This document shows positions 25,660-33,854 of a stretch of 64,000 nt of DNA, piece by piece. Origin of the DNA: Pseudomonas putida. Lineage in GTDB: Bacteria > Pseudomonadota > Gammaproteobacteria > Pseudomonadales > Pseudomonadaceae. The stretch is from the NCBI RefSeq assembly GCF_001941965.1, contig NZ_MKZO01000036.1:62001-126000 (forward strand). Direction: 5' to 3'. A program made the translations under genes and the position numbers. The notes beneath the pieces were generated by a model, which saw only the letters and a list, made by a program, of their open reading frames with translations, was not told the DNA's origin and ran no database searches. Within the stretch, counting starts at the first letter, position 1; each line of letters begins with the position of its first letter.

Positions 25660-26865
25660 ATGGCGCCCTGGTTGACCATAGTAGGAATCGGCGAAGACGG
25701 CTTCAGCGGCCTCGGCAAGCAGGCCCGACGGGCGCTGCTGGGGTCGGCGAAGGTGTTCGGCAGCCCGCGTCAGCTGGAACTGCTGCCGCACTGCCTGAAA
25801 GCCGAGCGCCTGGCCTGGCCCAGCCCGTTCTCCCTGGCCCAGGTCCTGGCCTTGCGCGGCGAGCCGGTGTGCGTGCTGGCCAGCGGCGATCCGATGTTCT
25901 ACGGCGTCGGCGCCAGTCTGGCGCGGCAGGTGCCGGCCGCCGAGCTGAACGTGATCTGCGCGCCATCCTCCTGCGCCCTTGCCGCCGCACGCCTGGGCTG
26001 GCCGTTGCAGGAGGTAGTGATCGTCTCGGTGGTCGCCCGTCCCCTCGCCCGGCTGAACGCCCATCTGTACAGCGGCCAGCGCCTGCTGGTGCTGTGCAAC
26101 GATGGCCGCAGCCCCGCCGCCATCGCCGCGCTGCTGCGCGAGCGGGGTTTCGGGCCGAGCCGGATGACCGTGCTGGAACACCTGGGCGGCCCTGCTGAAC
26201 GCCAGGTGCAGGGCAGCGCCAATGACTGGAACCACGAGGCGGTCGCCGACCTCAACCTGCTCGCCATCGAGTGCGTAGCCGATGCCAACGCGCCGCTCCT
26301 GTCGCCGCTGGCCGGGTTGCCGGACAGTGCCTTCCGGCATGACGGCCAGATCACCAAGCGCGATGTCCGCGCCATCACCCTCGCCCGCCTGGCCCCGCGT
26401 CCGGGCGAGCTGCTCTGGGATGTAGGCGCCGGCAGCGGCTCCATCGGTATCGAGTGGATGCGCGCCCATCCGTCGTGCCGGGCGCTGGCGATCGAGGCCG
26501 ACGAGGGGCGCCAGCAACTGATCGAACTCAATCGCGACGCCCTCGGCGTGCCCGGCCTGCAACTGATCCGTGGCCGTGCGCCGGAGGCATTGCAGGGGCT
26601 GGAGCCGCCGGACGCGATCTTCATCGGTGGCGGCGTGACCATTCCCGGCGTGCTGGAGCATTGCTGGGCGCAACTGCGCCCGGGCGGTCGCCTGGTGGCT
26701 AACGCCGTGACCCTGCAAAGCGAAGTGCGCCTGATGGACTGGCGCCAGCGCCACGGCGGCGAGCTGACCCGCATCCATGTCGCCCAGGCCCAGCCTCTCG
26801 GCGCTTTCGACACCTGGCGCCAGGCCCTGCCGATTACCCTGCTCGAAGCGCTCAAGGATGCGTGA
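25660..26865 (+). CDS. cobL: Precorrin-6Y C5,15-methyltransferase (decarboxylating)
   Basis: 401 residues. The N-terminal CbiE-like half (LTIVGIGEDGFSGL, LASGDPMFYGVGA) and the C-terminal CbiT-like half (LLWDVGAGSGSIGIEWMRA, near residues 248-266; IFIGGGV) are fused, as usual for CobL. It methylates C5 and C15 and decarboxylates the acetate side chain at C12. The ATG at 25660 follows AAAAGAGGAACGGC; the longer open frame upstream lies in the divergent promoter region. It overlaps cbiD by eight bases. Confidence 0.95.
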   Translation: MAPWLTIVGIGEDGFSGLGKQARRALLGSAKVFGSPRQLELLPHCLKAERLAWPSPFSLAQVLALRGEPVCVLASGDPMFYGVGASLARQVPAAELNVICAPSSCALAAARLGWPLQEVVIVSVVARPLARLNAHLYSGQRLLVLCNDGRSPAAIAALLRERGFGPSRMTVLEHLGGPAERQVQGSANDWNHEAVADLNLLAIECVADANAPLLSPLAGLPDSAFRHDGQITKRDVRAITLARLAPRPGELLWDVGAGSGSIGIEWMRAHPSCRALAIEADEGRQQLIELNRDALGVPGLQLIRGRAPEALQGLEPPDAIFIGGGVTIPGVLEHCWAQLRPGGRLVANAVTLQSEVRLMDWRQRHGGELTRIHVAQAQPLGAFDTWRQALPITLLEALKDA

Positions 26866-27952
26866 GGAAAGCGCCGAACAGCCGGCCCCGCTGCGCAGCG
26901 GCCTGACCACCGGCAGTTGCGCCACCGCCACCAGCCTTGCGGCGGCGCGCCTGCTGCTGACCGGGCAGGCCCATGACGCGGTGGATATCACCCTGCCCAA
27001 AGGCAAGCAGGTGCAGATGCGCCTGGAGTTCTGCCGCCTGCATGAAGACGGCGCCGAGGCCGGCACCCTGAAGGACGCCGGCGACGACCCGGACGTGACC
27101 CACGGCGCCCTGCTCTACAGTCGCGTGCGCCTGATCGCGGAGCCCGGCGTGCGCTTCATCGCCGGGCAAGGCGTCGGCACCGTGACCCGGCCCGGCCTGG
27201 TCCTGGCGGTGGGCGAACCGGCGATCAATCCGGTGCCGCGGCGGATGATGAGCGAGCACCTGACCCAACTTGCCGCAGATTGCGGCTATGCAGGCGGCTT
27301 CGAAGTCACGGTCAACGTGCAGGACGGCGAAAGCCTGGCCCTGAAGACCATGAACCCGCGCCTGGGCATCCTCGGCGGGCTGTCGATCCTCGGCACCAGC
27401 GGCATCGTCCGGCCGTTTTCCTGCTCGGCCTATATCGCCTCGATCCACCAGGGCATCGATGTGGCCAAGACCAACGGCTACGAACACATCGCCGCCTGCA
27501 CCGGCAACGCCAGCGAGGACACCATGCGCCGGGTCTACAACCTCCCGGAGATCGCCCTGATCGAGATGGGCGACTTCGTCGGCGCGGTGCTCAAGCACCT
27601 GCGCAAGGTGCCGGTGGCACGCCTCAGCCTGTGCGGCGGCTTCGGCAAGATCAGCAAGCTGGCCGCCGGGCATATGGACCTGCACAGCCGGCATTCCAGC
27701 ATCGACCTGCCGCAACTGGCCGAATGGGCGGCGGCGGTCGGCGCCGATGCCGGGTTGCAGCGCGCAATCATCCAGGCCAATACCAGCCAGCAGGCCCTGG
27801 CTCTCGCCCATGCCGCCGGGGTGCCGCTGGGCGATGCGGTGTGCGCCCACGCCCTGGCCTTCGCCCGCAGCGTGGTGCCGGGGCAGGTTGCAGTGGAAGT
27901 GTTCGCCATCGACCGCCAGGGCGGGATCGTCGGCAAGGCGGGTGTGCAATGA
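26858..27952 (+). CDS. cbiD: Cobalt-precorrin-5B C1-methyltransferase
   Basis: 364 residues. The opening LRSGLTTGSCATATSLAA and the internal GRxxxNPxxG-like segment (MNPRLGILGGLSILGTSGIV) identify CbiD, the C1-methyltransferase first known from the anaerobic pathway. It substitutes here for CobF in a cluster that otherwise carries aerobic-pathway genes (cobG). The ATG at 26858 lies inside the end of cobL and AAGGATG precedes it; cobK overlaps its stop by four bases. Confidence 0.94.
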   Translation: MREESAEQPAPLRSGLTTGSCATATSLAAARLLLTGQAHDAVDITLPKGKQVQMRLEFCRLHEDGAEAGTLKDAGDDPDVTHGALLYSRVRLIAEPGVRFIAGQGVGTVTRPGLVLAVGEPAINPVPRRMMSEHLTQLAADCGYAGGFEVTVNVQDGESLALKTMNPRLGILGGLSILGTSGIVRPFSCSAYIASIHQGIDVAKTNGYEHIAACTGNASEDTMRRVYNLPEIALIEMGDFVGAVLKHLRKVPVARLSLCGGFGKISKLAAGHMDLHSRHSSIDLPQLAEWAAAVGADAGLQRAIIQANTSQQALALAHAAGVPLGDAVCAHALAFARSVVPGQVAVEVFAIDRQGGIVGKAGVQ

Positions 27953-28680
27953 ACCGGCGGGTGCTGTTGCTGGGTGGCGTGGCCGAGGCGCTGCGGATCG
28001 CCCGGCAGTTGGGGCCGCAGCATGTCTACAGCCTCGCCGGGATCGGCCGGGTGCCGGATGACCTGGCCTGCCAGGTGCGGGTCGGCGGATTTGGCGGGGC
28101 CGAAGGGCTGGCGGAGTACCTGCACAGCGAAGGCATCGATCTGCTGATCGACGCGACTCACCCTTACGCCGCGCAGATCAGCGCCAATGCCGCCCGGGCG
28201 GCAACCCTGGCCGGCATTCCCTGCTGGGCCCTGCGCCGACCGGCCTGGGAAGCACAGCCCGGGGACGACTGGCACGACGTGCACGACTGGGCCGGGCTGA
28301 TCGAGGCCGTGCGCCCCTTCCGCCGCCCGCTGTTCACCCTCGGTCGCGAACCCCTGCAACATCTCGACGAAATCCCGCCTGGGCAGTTCTGGACCCTGCG
28401 CGCCCTCGACGCCTGCCCCGGCAACGAGCGCTGCGAGGTGATCGGCGCGCGAGGTCCCTTCCTTCTCGAAGACGAGCGAGCACTGTTCGAGCGCCGCCAG
28501 ATCGATGTGCTGATCAGCAAGAACAGCGGCAGCGGCGCCACCGAACCCAAGCTGCAGGTGGCCCGGGAGCGCGGCATCCCGGTGCTGATCCTTGCCCGCC
28601 CGCCCCTCCCGGACGTCGACCGGCAGTTCCCCGACCCGGCCAGCCTGCTGGCAGCGCTGAGCGCAGAACACTTGCTGTAA
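27949..28680 (+). CDS. cobK: Precorrin-6A reductase
   Basis: 243 residues, typical of CobK/CbiJ, which reduces precorrin-6A to precorrin-6B with NADPH. The N-terminus VLLLGGVAEALRIARQL is the nucleotide-binding loop, and DATHPYAAQISANA (about 67-80), FTLGREPL and SKNSGSG(A)TEPKL are family motifs. The ATG overlaps the cbiD stop (ATGA). It is the last gene of the rightward cobL-cbiD-cobK operon. Confidence 0.94.
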   Translation: MNRRVLLLGGVAEALRIARQLGPQHVYSLAGIGRVPDDLACQVRVGGFGGAEGLAEYLHSEGIDLLIDATHPYAAQISANAARAATLAGIPCWALRRPAWEAQPGDDWHDVHDWAGLIEAVRPFRRPLFTLGREPLQHLDEIPPGQFWTLRALDACPGNERCEVIGARGPFLLEDERALFERRQIDVLISKNSGSGATEPKLQVARERGIPVLILARPPLPDVDRQFPDPASLLAALSAEHLL

Positions 28681-28753
28681 TTGCCCGGTGCTTGCCAATC
28701 CCCGGGCAAGCGTTTCCAATGCCGTATCCCCTCACAACGCAAGGCTGCGGACT

Positions 28754-29191
28754 ATGGAACTGCAATGGTGGATCTGGCTGGTGCTGGGCTTCGGCCTGAT
28801 CCTGCTGGAACTGGTGCTGCCCACCTTCTTCATCATCTGGTTCGGCATCGGCGCGGTGGCCGTAGGGGTCATCGCCGGGCTGGTGCCGGGGCTGTCCCTG
28901 GCCAGCGAGCTGATCATCTGGGTGGTGCTGTCGTCACTGACCGTGGCCCTGTGGTTCAAGGTGTTCAAGCCGCGCCAGGCCGACAAGCGCTGGACCGCCG
29001 ACGAAGTGATCGGCGAAGTCGGCCTGCTCACCGTCGCGGTGTCGGAGTTCCAGAAAGGCCGCGTGCGCTTCCAGAAACCGATCCTCGGCAACGAGGAATG
29101 GACCTGCATCGCCAATGCCGACATCGCGGCCGGCGAGCGGGTGCGCATCGTCGCCATCGAAGGCAACACCGTAAGGGTCGCCAAGGCCTGA
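28754..29191 (+). CDS. NfeD family membrane protein
   Basis: 145 residues. Two or three hydrophobic helices occupy residues 1-75 (WWIWLVLGFGLILLELVLP, IWFGIGAVAVGVIAGLVPG, LIIWVVLSSLTVALWF), followed by the C-terminal OB-fold domain (VGEVGLLTVAVSEFQKGRV ... GERVRIVAIEGNTVRV). NfeD proteins pair with SPFH proteins, and the gene is followed after 40 bases by such a gene. The ATG at 28754 is preferred over the upstream in-frame start because the membrane helix then begins at residue 3. Confidence 0.9.
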   Translation: MELQWWIWLVLGFGLILLELVLPTFFIIWFGIGAVAVGVIAGLVPGLSLASELIIWVVLSSLTVALWFKVFKPRQADKRWTADEVIGEVGLLTVAVSEFQKGRVRFQKPILGNEEWTCIANADIAAGERVRIVAIEGNTVRVAKA

Positions 29192-29231
29192 ACACGGGGT
29201 TCAGGACATCATCAAAGGAGAGAGAAACGAC

Positions 29232-30086
29232 ATGACCAGTCTGATCATTACCGCAACCATCGCCCTGTTCGTGCTTGTCACCGTGTTCAAGGGCGTACGC
29301 ATCGTGCCCCAGGGCGAGGAATGGGTGGTCGAGCGCCTGGGCCGCTACCACACCACCCTCAAGCCGGGCCTGAACATCCTGGTCCCGTACATGGACGTGG
29401 TCGCCTACCGCCTGCCGACCAAGGACATCATCCTCGACGTGCAGCAGCAGGAAATCATCACCCGCGACAACGCGGTGATCGTCGCCAACGCCCTCTGTTT
29501 TGCCAAGGTGGTGGACCCGCAGAAAGCCTCCTACGGCGTGGTCAACTATGCCTACGCGGTGACCAGCCTGACCATGACCTCGCTGCGTGCCATCGTCGGT
29601 GCGATGGACCTGGACGAAGCGCTGTCCAGCCGCGAACAGATCAAGGCGCGGTTGCGTGAGGCCATGTCGGAACAGACCGAGGACTGGGGTATCACCGTGC
29701 GTTCGGTGGAAATCCAGGACATCAAGCCGTCGCCCAGCATGCAGACGGCAATGGAGCGCCAGGCGGCTGCCGAGCGTGAGCGGAAAGCCGACGTGACCCG
29801 TGCCGAGGGTGCCAAGCAGGCGGCGATCCTCGAAGCCCAGGCCCGCCAGGAATCGGCCAAGCTCGATGCGGCAGCCCAGGTGAACCTGGCGGAAGCTTCG
29901 GCCCAGGCCATCACCCTGGTGAAGAATGCGGTGGGCACCGATGTGACGCCGGCCATGTATCTGCTGGGTGAGCGCTACATCAATGCCATGGAGAACCTGG
30001 CGGCGAGCGACAACGCCAAGATGGTGGTGCTGCCGGCGGATCTGCAGGAGGCTGTGAGAGGGATGCTCGGCCGGACCAAATCCTGA
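29232..30086 (+). CDS. SPFH/band-7 (stomatin-like) membrane protein, QmcA type
   Basis: 284 residues. An N-terminal membrane anchor (LIITATIALFVLVTVFKGV) is followed by the band-7 domain (IVPQGEEWVVERLGRYH ... RDNAVIVANALCFAKVVDP) and an alanine- and glutamate-rich coiled coil (about 175-235). Such proteins form large membrane-associated rings and modulate membrane proteases or microdomains. With the upstream nfeD it forms a two-gene operon; its start follows AAAGGAGAGAGAAACGAC. A REP pair follows. Confidence 0.92.
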   Translation: MTSLIITATIALFVLVTVFKGVRIVPQGEEWVVERLGRYHTTLKPGLNILVPYMDVVAYRLPTKDIILDVQQQEIITRDNAVIVANALCFAKVVDPQKASYGVVNYAYAVTSLTMTSLRAIVGAMDLDEALSSREQIKARLREAMSEQTEDWGITVRSVEIQDIKPSPSMQTAMERQAAAERERKADVTRAEGAKQAAILEAQARQESAKLDAAAQVNLAEASAQAITLVKNAVGTDVTPAMYLLGERYINAMENLAASDNAKMVVLPADLQEAVRGMLGRTKS

Positions 30087-30095
30087 AGGCTGAGA

Positions 30096-30180
30096 GCCCT
30101 ATCGCTGGCAAGCCAGCTCCCACAGGGTTTTGCGGTGCACGCGAGACCTGTGGAAGCTGGCTTGCCAGCGATGAGGCCCT
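30096..30180. repeat. REP palindrome pair (class 1)
   Basis: Inverted REP copies, one arm with a GGAAGCTGGC variant, between the SPFH gene and the copper locus. Confidence 0.88.
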
Positions 30181-30283
30181 CAAGGTCCACAGCAAAGTGC
30201 GGCACTTCATCGCACCCCCATTTTTTACTTCCCCCCGATCTTCTGGCTAAATAGCCAGCATCCAAATCCCACCGGATCAACCC

Positions 30284-30670
30284 ATGCCCGCACACCGGCT
30301 TGCCTACGCCTGGATCGCCTGCTTCGCAGTGCTGTTCAATCTGCTGGCCATGCCGTTGTCCGCGTCCGCCGCCAAGGCCCCTGCCGAGCAACTGTTGTGG
30401 GGGGCGTTCTGCTCCACCGGCGGCACCAAGCTGGTCGCCATCTCCATCGGCCAACTCGACCCCAGCCAGAGCAACGACGACCACGCCGTCATGCAGCATT
30501 GCTGGTGCTGTTCCGGTTCCGCCCCCGCCCTGGCCCTGCCCGGCACACCCGCACAACTGACGCTGCCCGAACATGCCCTGGCCAGCGCCCTCGATGCACT
30601 CCCCCCCGCCCAGCCGACACCCCGCGAACGCTGGCCTGCGCTCAATCCCCGCGCCTCCCCTTCGGTCTGA
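30284..30670 (+). CDS. DUF2946 domain protein (copper locus)
   Basis: 128 residues. An N-terminal signal or anchor helix (LAYAWIACFAVLFNLLAMPLSASA) is followed by the DUF2946 pattern, including FCSTGGTKLVAI and the Cys/His motif HAVMQHCWCCSG near residue 70, a plausible copper site. The function of the family is not established; these genes usually sit near copper uptake genes, as here. It is 49 bases upstream of the PCuAC chaperone gene. Confidence 0.82.
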   Translation: MPAHRLAYAWIACFAVLFNLLAMPLSASAAKAPAEQLLWGAFCSTGGTKLVAISIGQLDPSQSNDDHAVMQHCWCCSGSAPALALPGTPAQLTLPEHALASALDALPPAQPTPRERWPALNPRASPSV

Positions 30671-30719
30671 TTCACCTACGCTCTTAACGCGCACAATCCG
30701 AATCGACTGGAGACACCCC

Positions 30720-31193
30720 ATGTTCAAGAACGCCCTGCTGCTGGCCGCCCTGCTGCTGCCTGCCGGTTTCGCCACTGCCCACGAATACAACGCCGGCAAC
30801 CTGCATATCGCCCACCCGTGGTCCCTGGAATTGCCGCCGAACGCCCCCAACGTCGCGGCCTACTTCATCATCGACAACAAAGGCGCCGAGGCCGACCGCC
30901 TGCTCAGCGTCGAGACCCCGATCAGCGACCGTTCCGAGCTGCATGAACACGTGATGAACGGCGATGTGATGCGCATGCAGCAGGTACCCAATGTCGCCGT
31001 GCCGGCCCACGGCCAGGTGACCTTCAGCCCCAGCGCCTACCACGTGATGATCATGCAGCCCAAGGACCGCAGCCTGCTGACCGACGGCAAGCGCTTCCCG
31101 CTGACCCTGCACTTCGAGAAAGCCGGTGACGTCACCGTTGAGGTTGCGGTGCAGAAGCAGCCACCTGAAGGGACCTCCGCCCACCAGCACTGA
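30720..31193 (+). CDS. Periplasmic copper chaperone PCu(A)C
   Basis: 157 residues with a cleavable signal peptide (MFKNALLLAALLLPAGFATA). The copper-binding residues fall in the family pattern H-x-M ... M ... H-x-M: LHEHVMNGDVMRM (about 78-91) and YHVMIM (about 119-124). The C-terminus is His-containing (TSAHQH). The family delivers Cu(I) to cytochrome oxidase or into periplasmic trafficking. It lies between two DUF2946 genes and upstream of the copper receptor. Confidence 0.92.
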   Translation: MFKNALLLAALLLPAGFATAHEYNAGNLHIAHPWSLELPPNAPNVAAYFIIDNKGAEADRLLSVETPISDRSELHEHVMNGDVMRMQQVPNVAVPAHGQVTFSPSAYHVMIMQPKDRSLLTDGKRFPLTLHFEKAGDVTVEVAVQKQPPEGTSAHQH

Positions 31194-31212
31194 TCGCTGA
31201 ACGCTGCTCGCC

Positions 31213-31644
31213 ATGAGCCTCGCCCGGACCGAACGGCACCGGCCACCGCGCCCTGATACCAGGAGCAAACGCGCTGGCTGGCTGAGCCTGTTCGCCATGC
31301 TGATGATGTTCATCGGACCGCTGGTTTCCCAGTCGATGCCGATGCAGCACGGCTCTTCCATGCCCATGGACATGGACATGGCCGCGGGCATGCACATGGA
31401 CGGCGGGCACCACGGCGACGGCCACCACGGCGGCGATGCCTCGCTGCATGTGATGTGGGAGAAGTGCGGCTATTGCAGCCTGTTCTTCCACTGCCCGGCC
31501 CTGCCGCAGCAACTCAGCCCGCTCAACAGCGAAATCCTCGCGACCAGCAACCGCCTGGTCATCCAGCCCCGCCACGGCCACCCGCGCCAGGCCTTCTTCC
31601 CCGGCGCCCGCAGCCGCGCCCCGCCTTCCCCATCGATCGCCTGA
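31213..31644 (+). CDS. DUF2946 domain protein with Met/His-rich segment
   Basis: 143 residues. A membrane or signal helix (GWLSLFAMLMMFIGPLVSQS) is followed by a Met/His-rich stretch (HMDGGHHGDGHHGGD, about residues 56-72) and the CGYC segment (EKCGYCSLFFHCP). This pattern suggests periplasmic copper binding. It starts 19 bases after the PCuAC gene and ends 82 bases before the copper receptor gene, so the four genes probably form one operon. Confidence 0.85.
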   Translation: MSLARTERHRPPRPDTRSKRAGWLSLFAMLMMFIGPLVSQSMPMQHGSSMPMDMDMAAGMHMDGGHHGDGHHGGDASLHVMWEKCGYCSLFFHCPALPQQLSPLNSEILATSNRLVIQPRHGHPRQAFFPGARSRAPPSPSIA

Positions 31645-31726
31645 CCACCTGACAACAACGTGCTTCGCGGACGGCAGCCTGCCGTGCCCGCGTGCACCTT
31701 CATGACCGATCGATGTTGGAAACCCT

Positions 31727-33805
31727 ATGTCCAGCTCCACCCCTGTCTATCGTTTGTCCCTGCGCGGGACCATTGCACTGCTTTGCGGCAGCCTGCTGGC
31801 CCCGGTCGCCCTGGCCGCGGAACCCGGCCACGAAGGCCATGAGCATGACCCAGCCGAACTCAGCCCGACGGTGATCACCGCCGTCGCGCCCAGCTCGCCA
31901 CTGACCATCGTCACCAACCCCAAGGACCCGCGCCAGCCGATCCCGGCCAGTGATGGCGCCGATTACCTGAAAACCATCCCCGGTTTCTCGGCGATCCGCT
32001 CCGGCGGCACCAACGGCGACCCGGTGCTGCGCGGCATGTTCGGCTCGCGCCTGAACATCCTCACCAATGGCGGCGTGATGCTCGGCGCCTGCCCGAACCG
32101 CATGGACGCGCCGACCTCCTATATCTCCCCGGAAACCTACGACCGCCTCACCGTGATCAAGGGCCCGCAAACCGTGCAATGGGGCCCGGGCGCATCGGCC
32201 GGGACCATCCTTTTCGAGCGCGAGCCGGAGAAGTTCGGCGAGCTCGGCACACGGGTCAACGCCAGCCTGCTGGCCGGTTCCAACGGGCGCTTCGACAAGG
32301 TGCTGGATGCGGCGGCAGGTGGCCAGGAAGGCTATATGCGCTTCGTCGGCAACCAGTCGCGTTCCGATGATTACAAGGACGGCAACGGCGACACCGTGCC
32401 GTCGAAGTGGGACAAGTGGAACGGCGATGTCGCCATCGGCTGGACCCCGGACAGCGACACCCTGCTGGAACTCACCGCTGGCCGTGGCGACGGCGAGGCT
32501 CGTTACGCCGGGCGCGGCATGGACGGCTCGCAGTTCAAGCGCGAAAGCCTCGGCCTGCGCTTCGAGAAATCCAATATCGGCGAGGTCTTCGACAAGCTCG
32601 AGGCTCAGGTCTACTACAACTACGCCGACCACGTGATGGACAACTACAGCCTGCGCACGCCGTCCGGCACCGGGATGATGGCCGGCCCCATGGCCAGCAA
32701 CGTCGACCGCCGCACCCTGGGGGCGCGAATCAAGGGCACCTGGCGCTGGGAAGATGTGACCCTGGTCAGCGGCATCGACGCGCAAACCAATGAACACCGC
32801 CAGCGCATGGGCATGGGCGTCAACACCTACGGCAACCAGCCCTGGACCAAGGACGCCGACTTCCACAACTACGGCGTGTTCGGCGAACTGACCTGGGAGC
32901 TGGACAGCCAGGACCGCCTCATCAGCGGTGCTCGCCTGGATCGCGCCACGGCCAAGGATTTTCGCCAGCGCATCGGCTCGGGCATGATGAGCATGCCCAA
33001 CCCCACCGCCGGCGAGACCCGCGCCGACACCCTGCCCAGCGGCTTCGTGCGCTACGAGCACGACCTGGTCGACATCCCCGCTACCACCTACGTCGGCCTG
33101 GGTCACGCCCAGCGCTTCCCGGACTACTGGGAGCTGTTCTCGCCGAGCTCAGGCCCGCTGGGCTCGGTCAACGCCTTCGACTCGATCAAGCCGGAGAAGA
33201 CCACCCAGCTGGACTTCGGCATCCAGTACAAGACCGAGACCCTGGAAGCCTGGGCCTCGGGCTACGTCGGCCAGGTTCGCGACTACATTCTTTATGACTA
33301 CCGTGGCGGCGCCAATGTGTCCCGCGCCGACAATATCGACGCGCGGATCATGGGCGGCGAAATGGGCGTGGCCTACCAGCTGACGTCCAACTGGAAGGCC
33401 GACGCCACCCTCGCCTATGCCTGGGGCAAGAACAGCAGCGACGGTTCGGCCTTGCCGCAGATGCCGCCGCTGGAAAGCCGCCTCGGCCTGACCTACAGCG
33501 AAAGCGACTGGAGCGCCGGCGCCTTGTGGCGCCTGGTCTCGGCGCAGAACCGGGTGTCGGAGAACTACGGCAACATCGTCGGCAAGGACTTCGACAAGTC
33601 CGCCGGCTTCGGCGTGTTCTCGCTCAACGGCGCGTACCGCGTGAGCAAGCACCTCAAGCTCAGTGCCGGCGTCGACAACCTGTTCGACAAGGCCTACGCC
33701 GAGCACCTGAACCTGGCGGGCAACGCCGGCTTCGGCTACTCCGGCACGGAAACGGTGAACGAGCCGGGACGCACCTTCTGGACCAAGGTCGACCTGAGTT
33801 TCTGA
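31727..33805 (+). CDS. oprC: TonB-dependent copper receptor, OprC type
   Basis: 692 residues with a signal peptide (about 1-31) and an outer-membrane receptor with plug (about 55-170) and beta-barrel ending in the aromatic VDLSF. The plug carries CPNRM (Cys122, Met126), the CxxxM copper-ligand motif described for P. aeruginosa OprC. Early residues HEGHEHD are also potential ligands. It imports copper across the outer membrane using TonB energy. A perfect palindrome ACGGCAG-C-CTGCCGT at 31671-31685 precedes it. A hairpin separates it from the PepSY gene. Confidence 0.93.
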   Translation: MSSSTPVYRLSLRGTIALLCGSLLAPVALAAEPGHEGHEHDPAELSPTVITAVAPSSPLTIVTNPKDPRQPIPASDGADYLKTIPGFSAIRSGGTNGDPVLRGMFGSRLNILTNGGVMLGACPNRMDAPTSYISPETYDRLTVIKGPQTVQWGPGASAGTILFEREPEKFGELGTRVNASLLAGSNGRFDKVLDAAAGGQEGYMRFVGNQSRSDDYKDGNGDTVPSKWDKWNGDVAIGWTPDSDTLLELTAGRGDGEARYAGRGMDGSQFKRESLGLRFEKSNIGEVFDKLEAQVYYNYADHVMDNYSLRTPSGTGMMAGPMASNVDRRTLGARIKGTWRWEDVTLVSGIDAQTNEHRQRMGMGVNTYGNQPWTKDADFHNYGVFGELTWELDSQDRLISGARLDRATAKDFRQRIGSGMMSMPNPTAGETRADTLPSGFVRYEHDLVDIPATTYVGLGHAQRFPDYWELFSPSSGPLGSVNAFDSIKPEKTTQLDFGIQYKTETLEAWASGYVGQVRDYILYDYRGGANVSRADNIDARIMGGEMGVAYQLTSNWKADATLAYAWGKNSSDGSALPQMPPLESRLGLTYSESDWSAGALWRLVSAQNRVSENYGNIVGKDFDKSAGFGVFSLNGAYRVSKHLKLSAGVDNLFDKAYAEHLNLAGNAGFGYSGTETVNEPGRTFWTKVDLSF

Positions 33806-33813
33806 TCCAGCCC

Positions 33814-33836
33814 GGGCGCGGCCGCGTGCCGCGCCC
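33814..33836 (+). other. Intercistronic hairpin after oprC
   Basis: Perfect nine-base stem GGGCGCGGC/GCCGCGCCC with a five-base loop and no T-run, between the oprC stop and the PepSY gene. It probably stabilises the upstream message or lowers downstream expression. Confidence 0.6.
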
Positions 33837-33854
33837 CTCATTCGGGAGCGCTCC

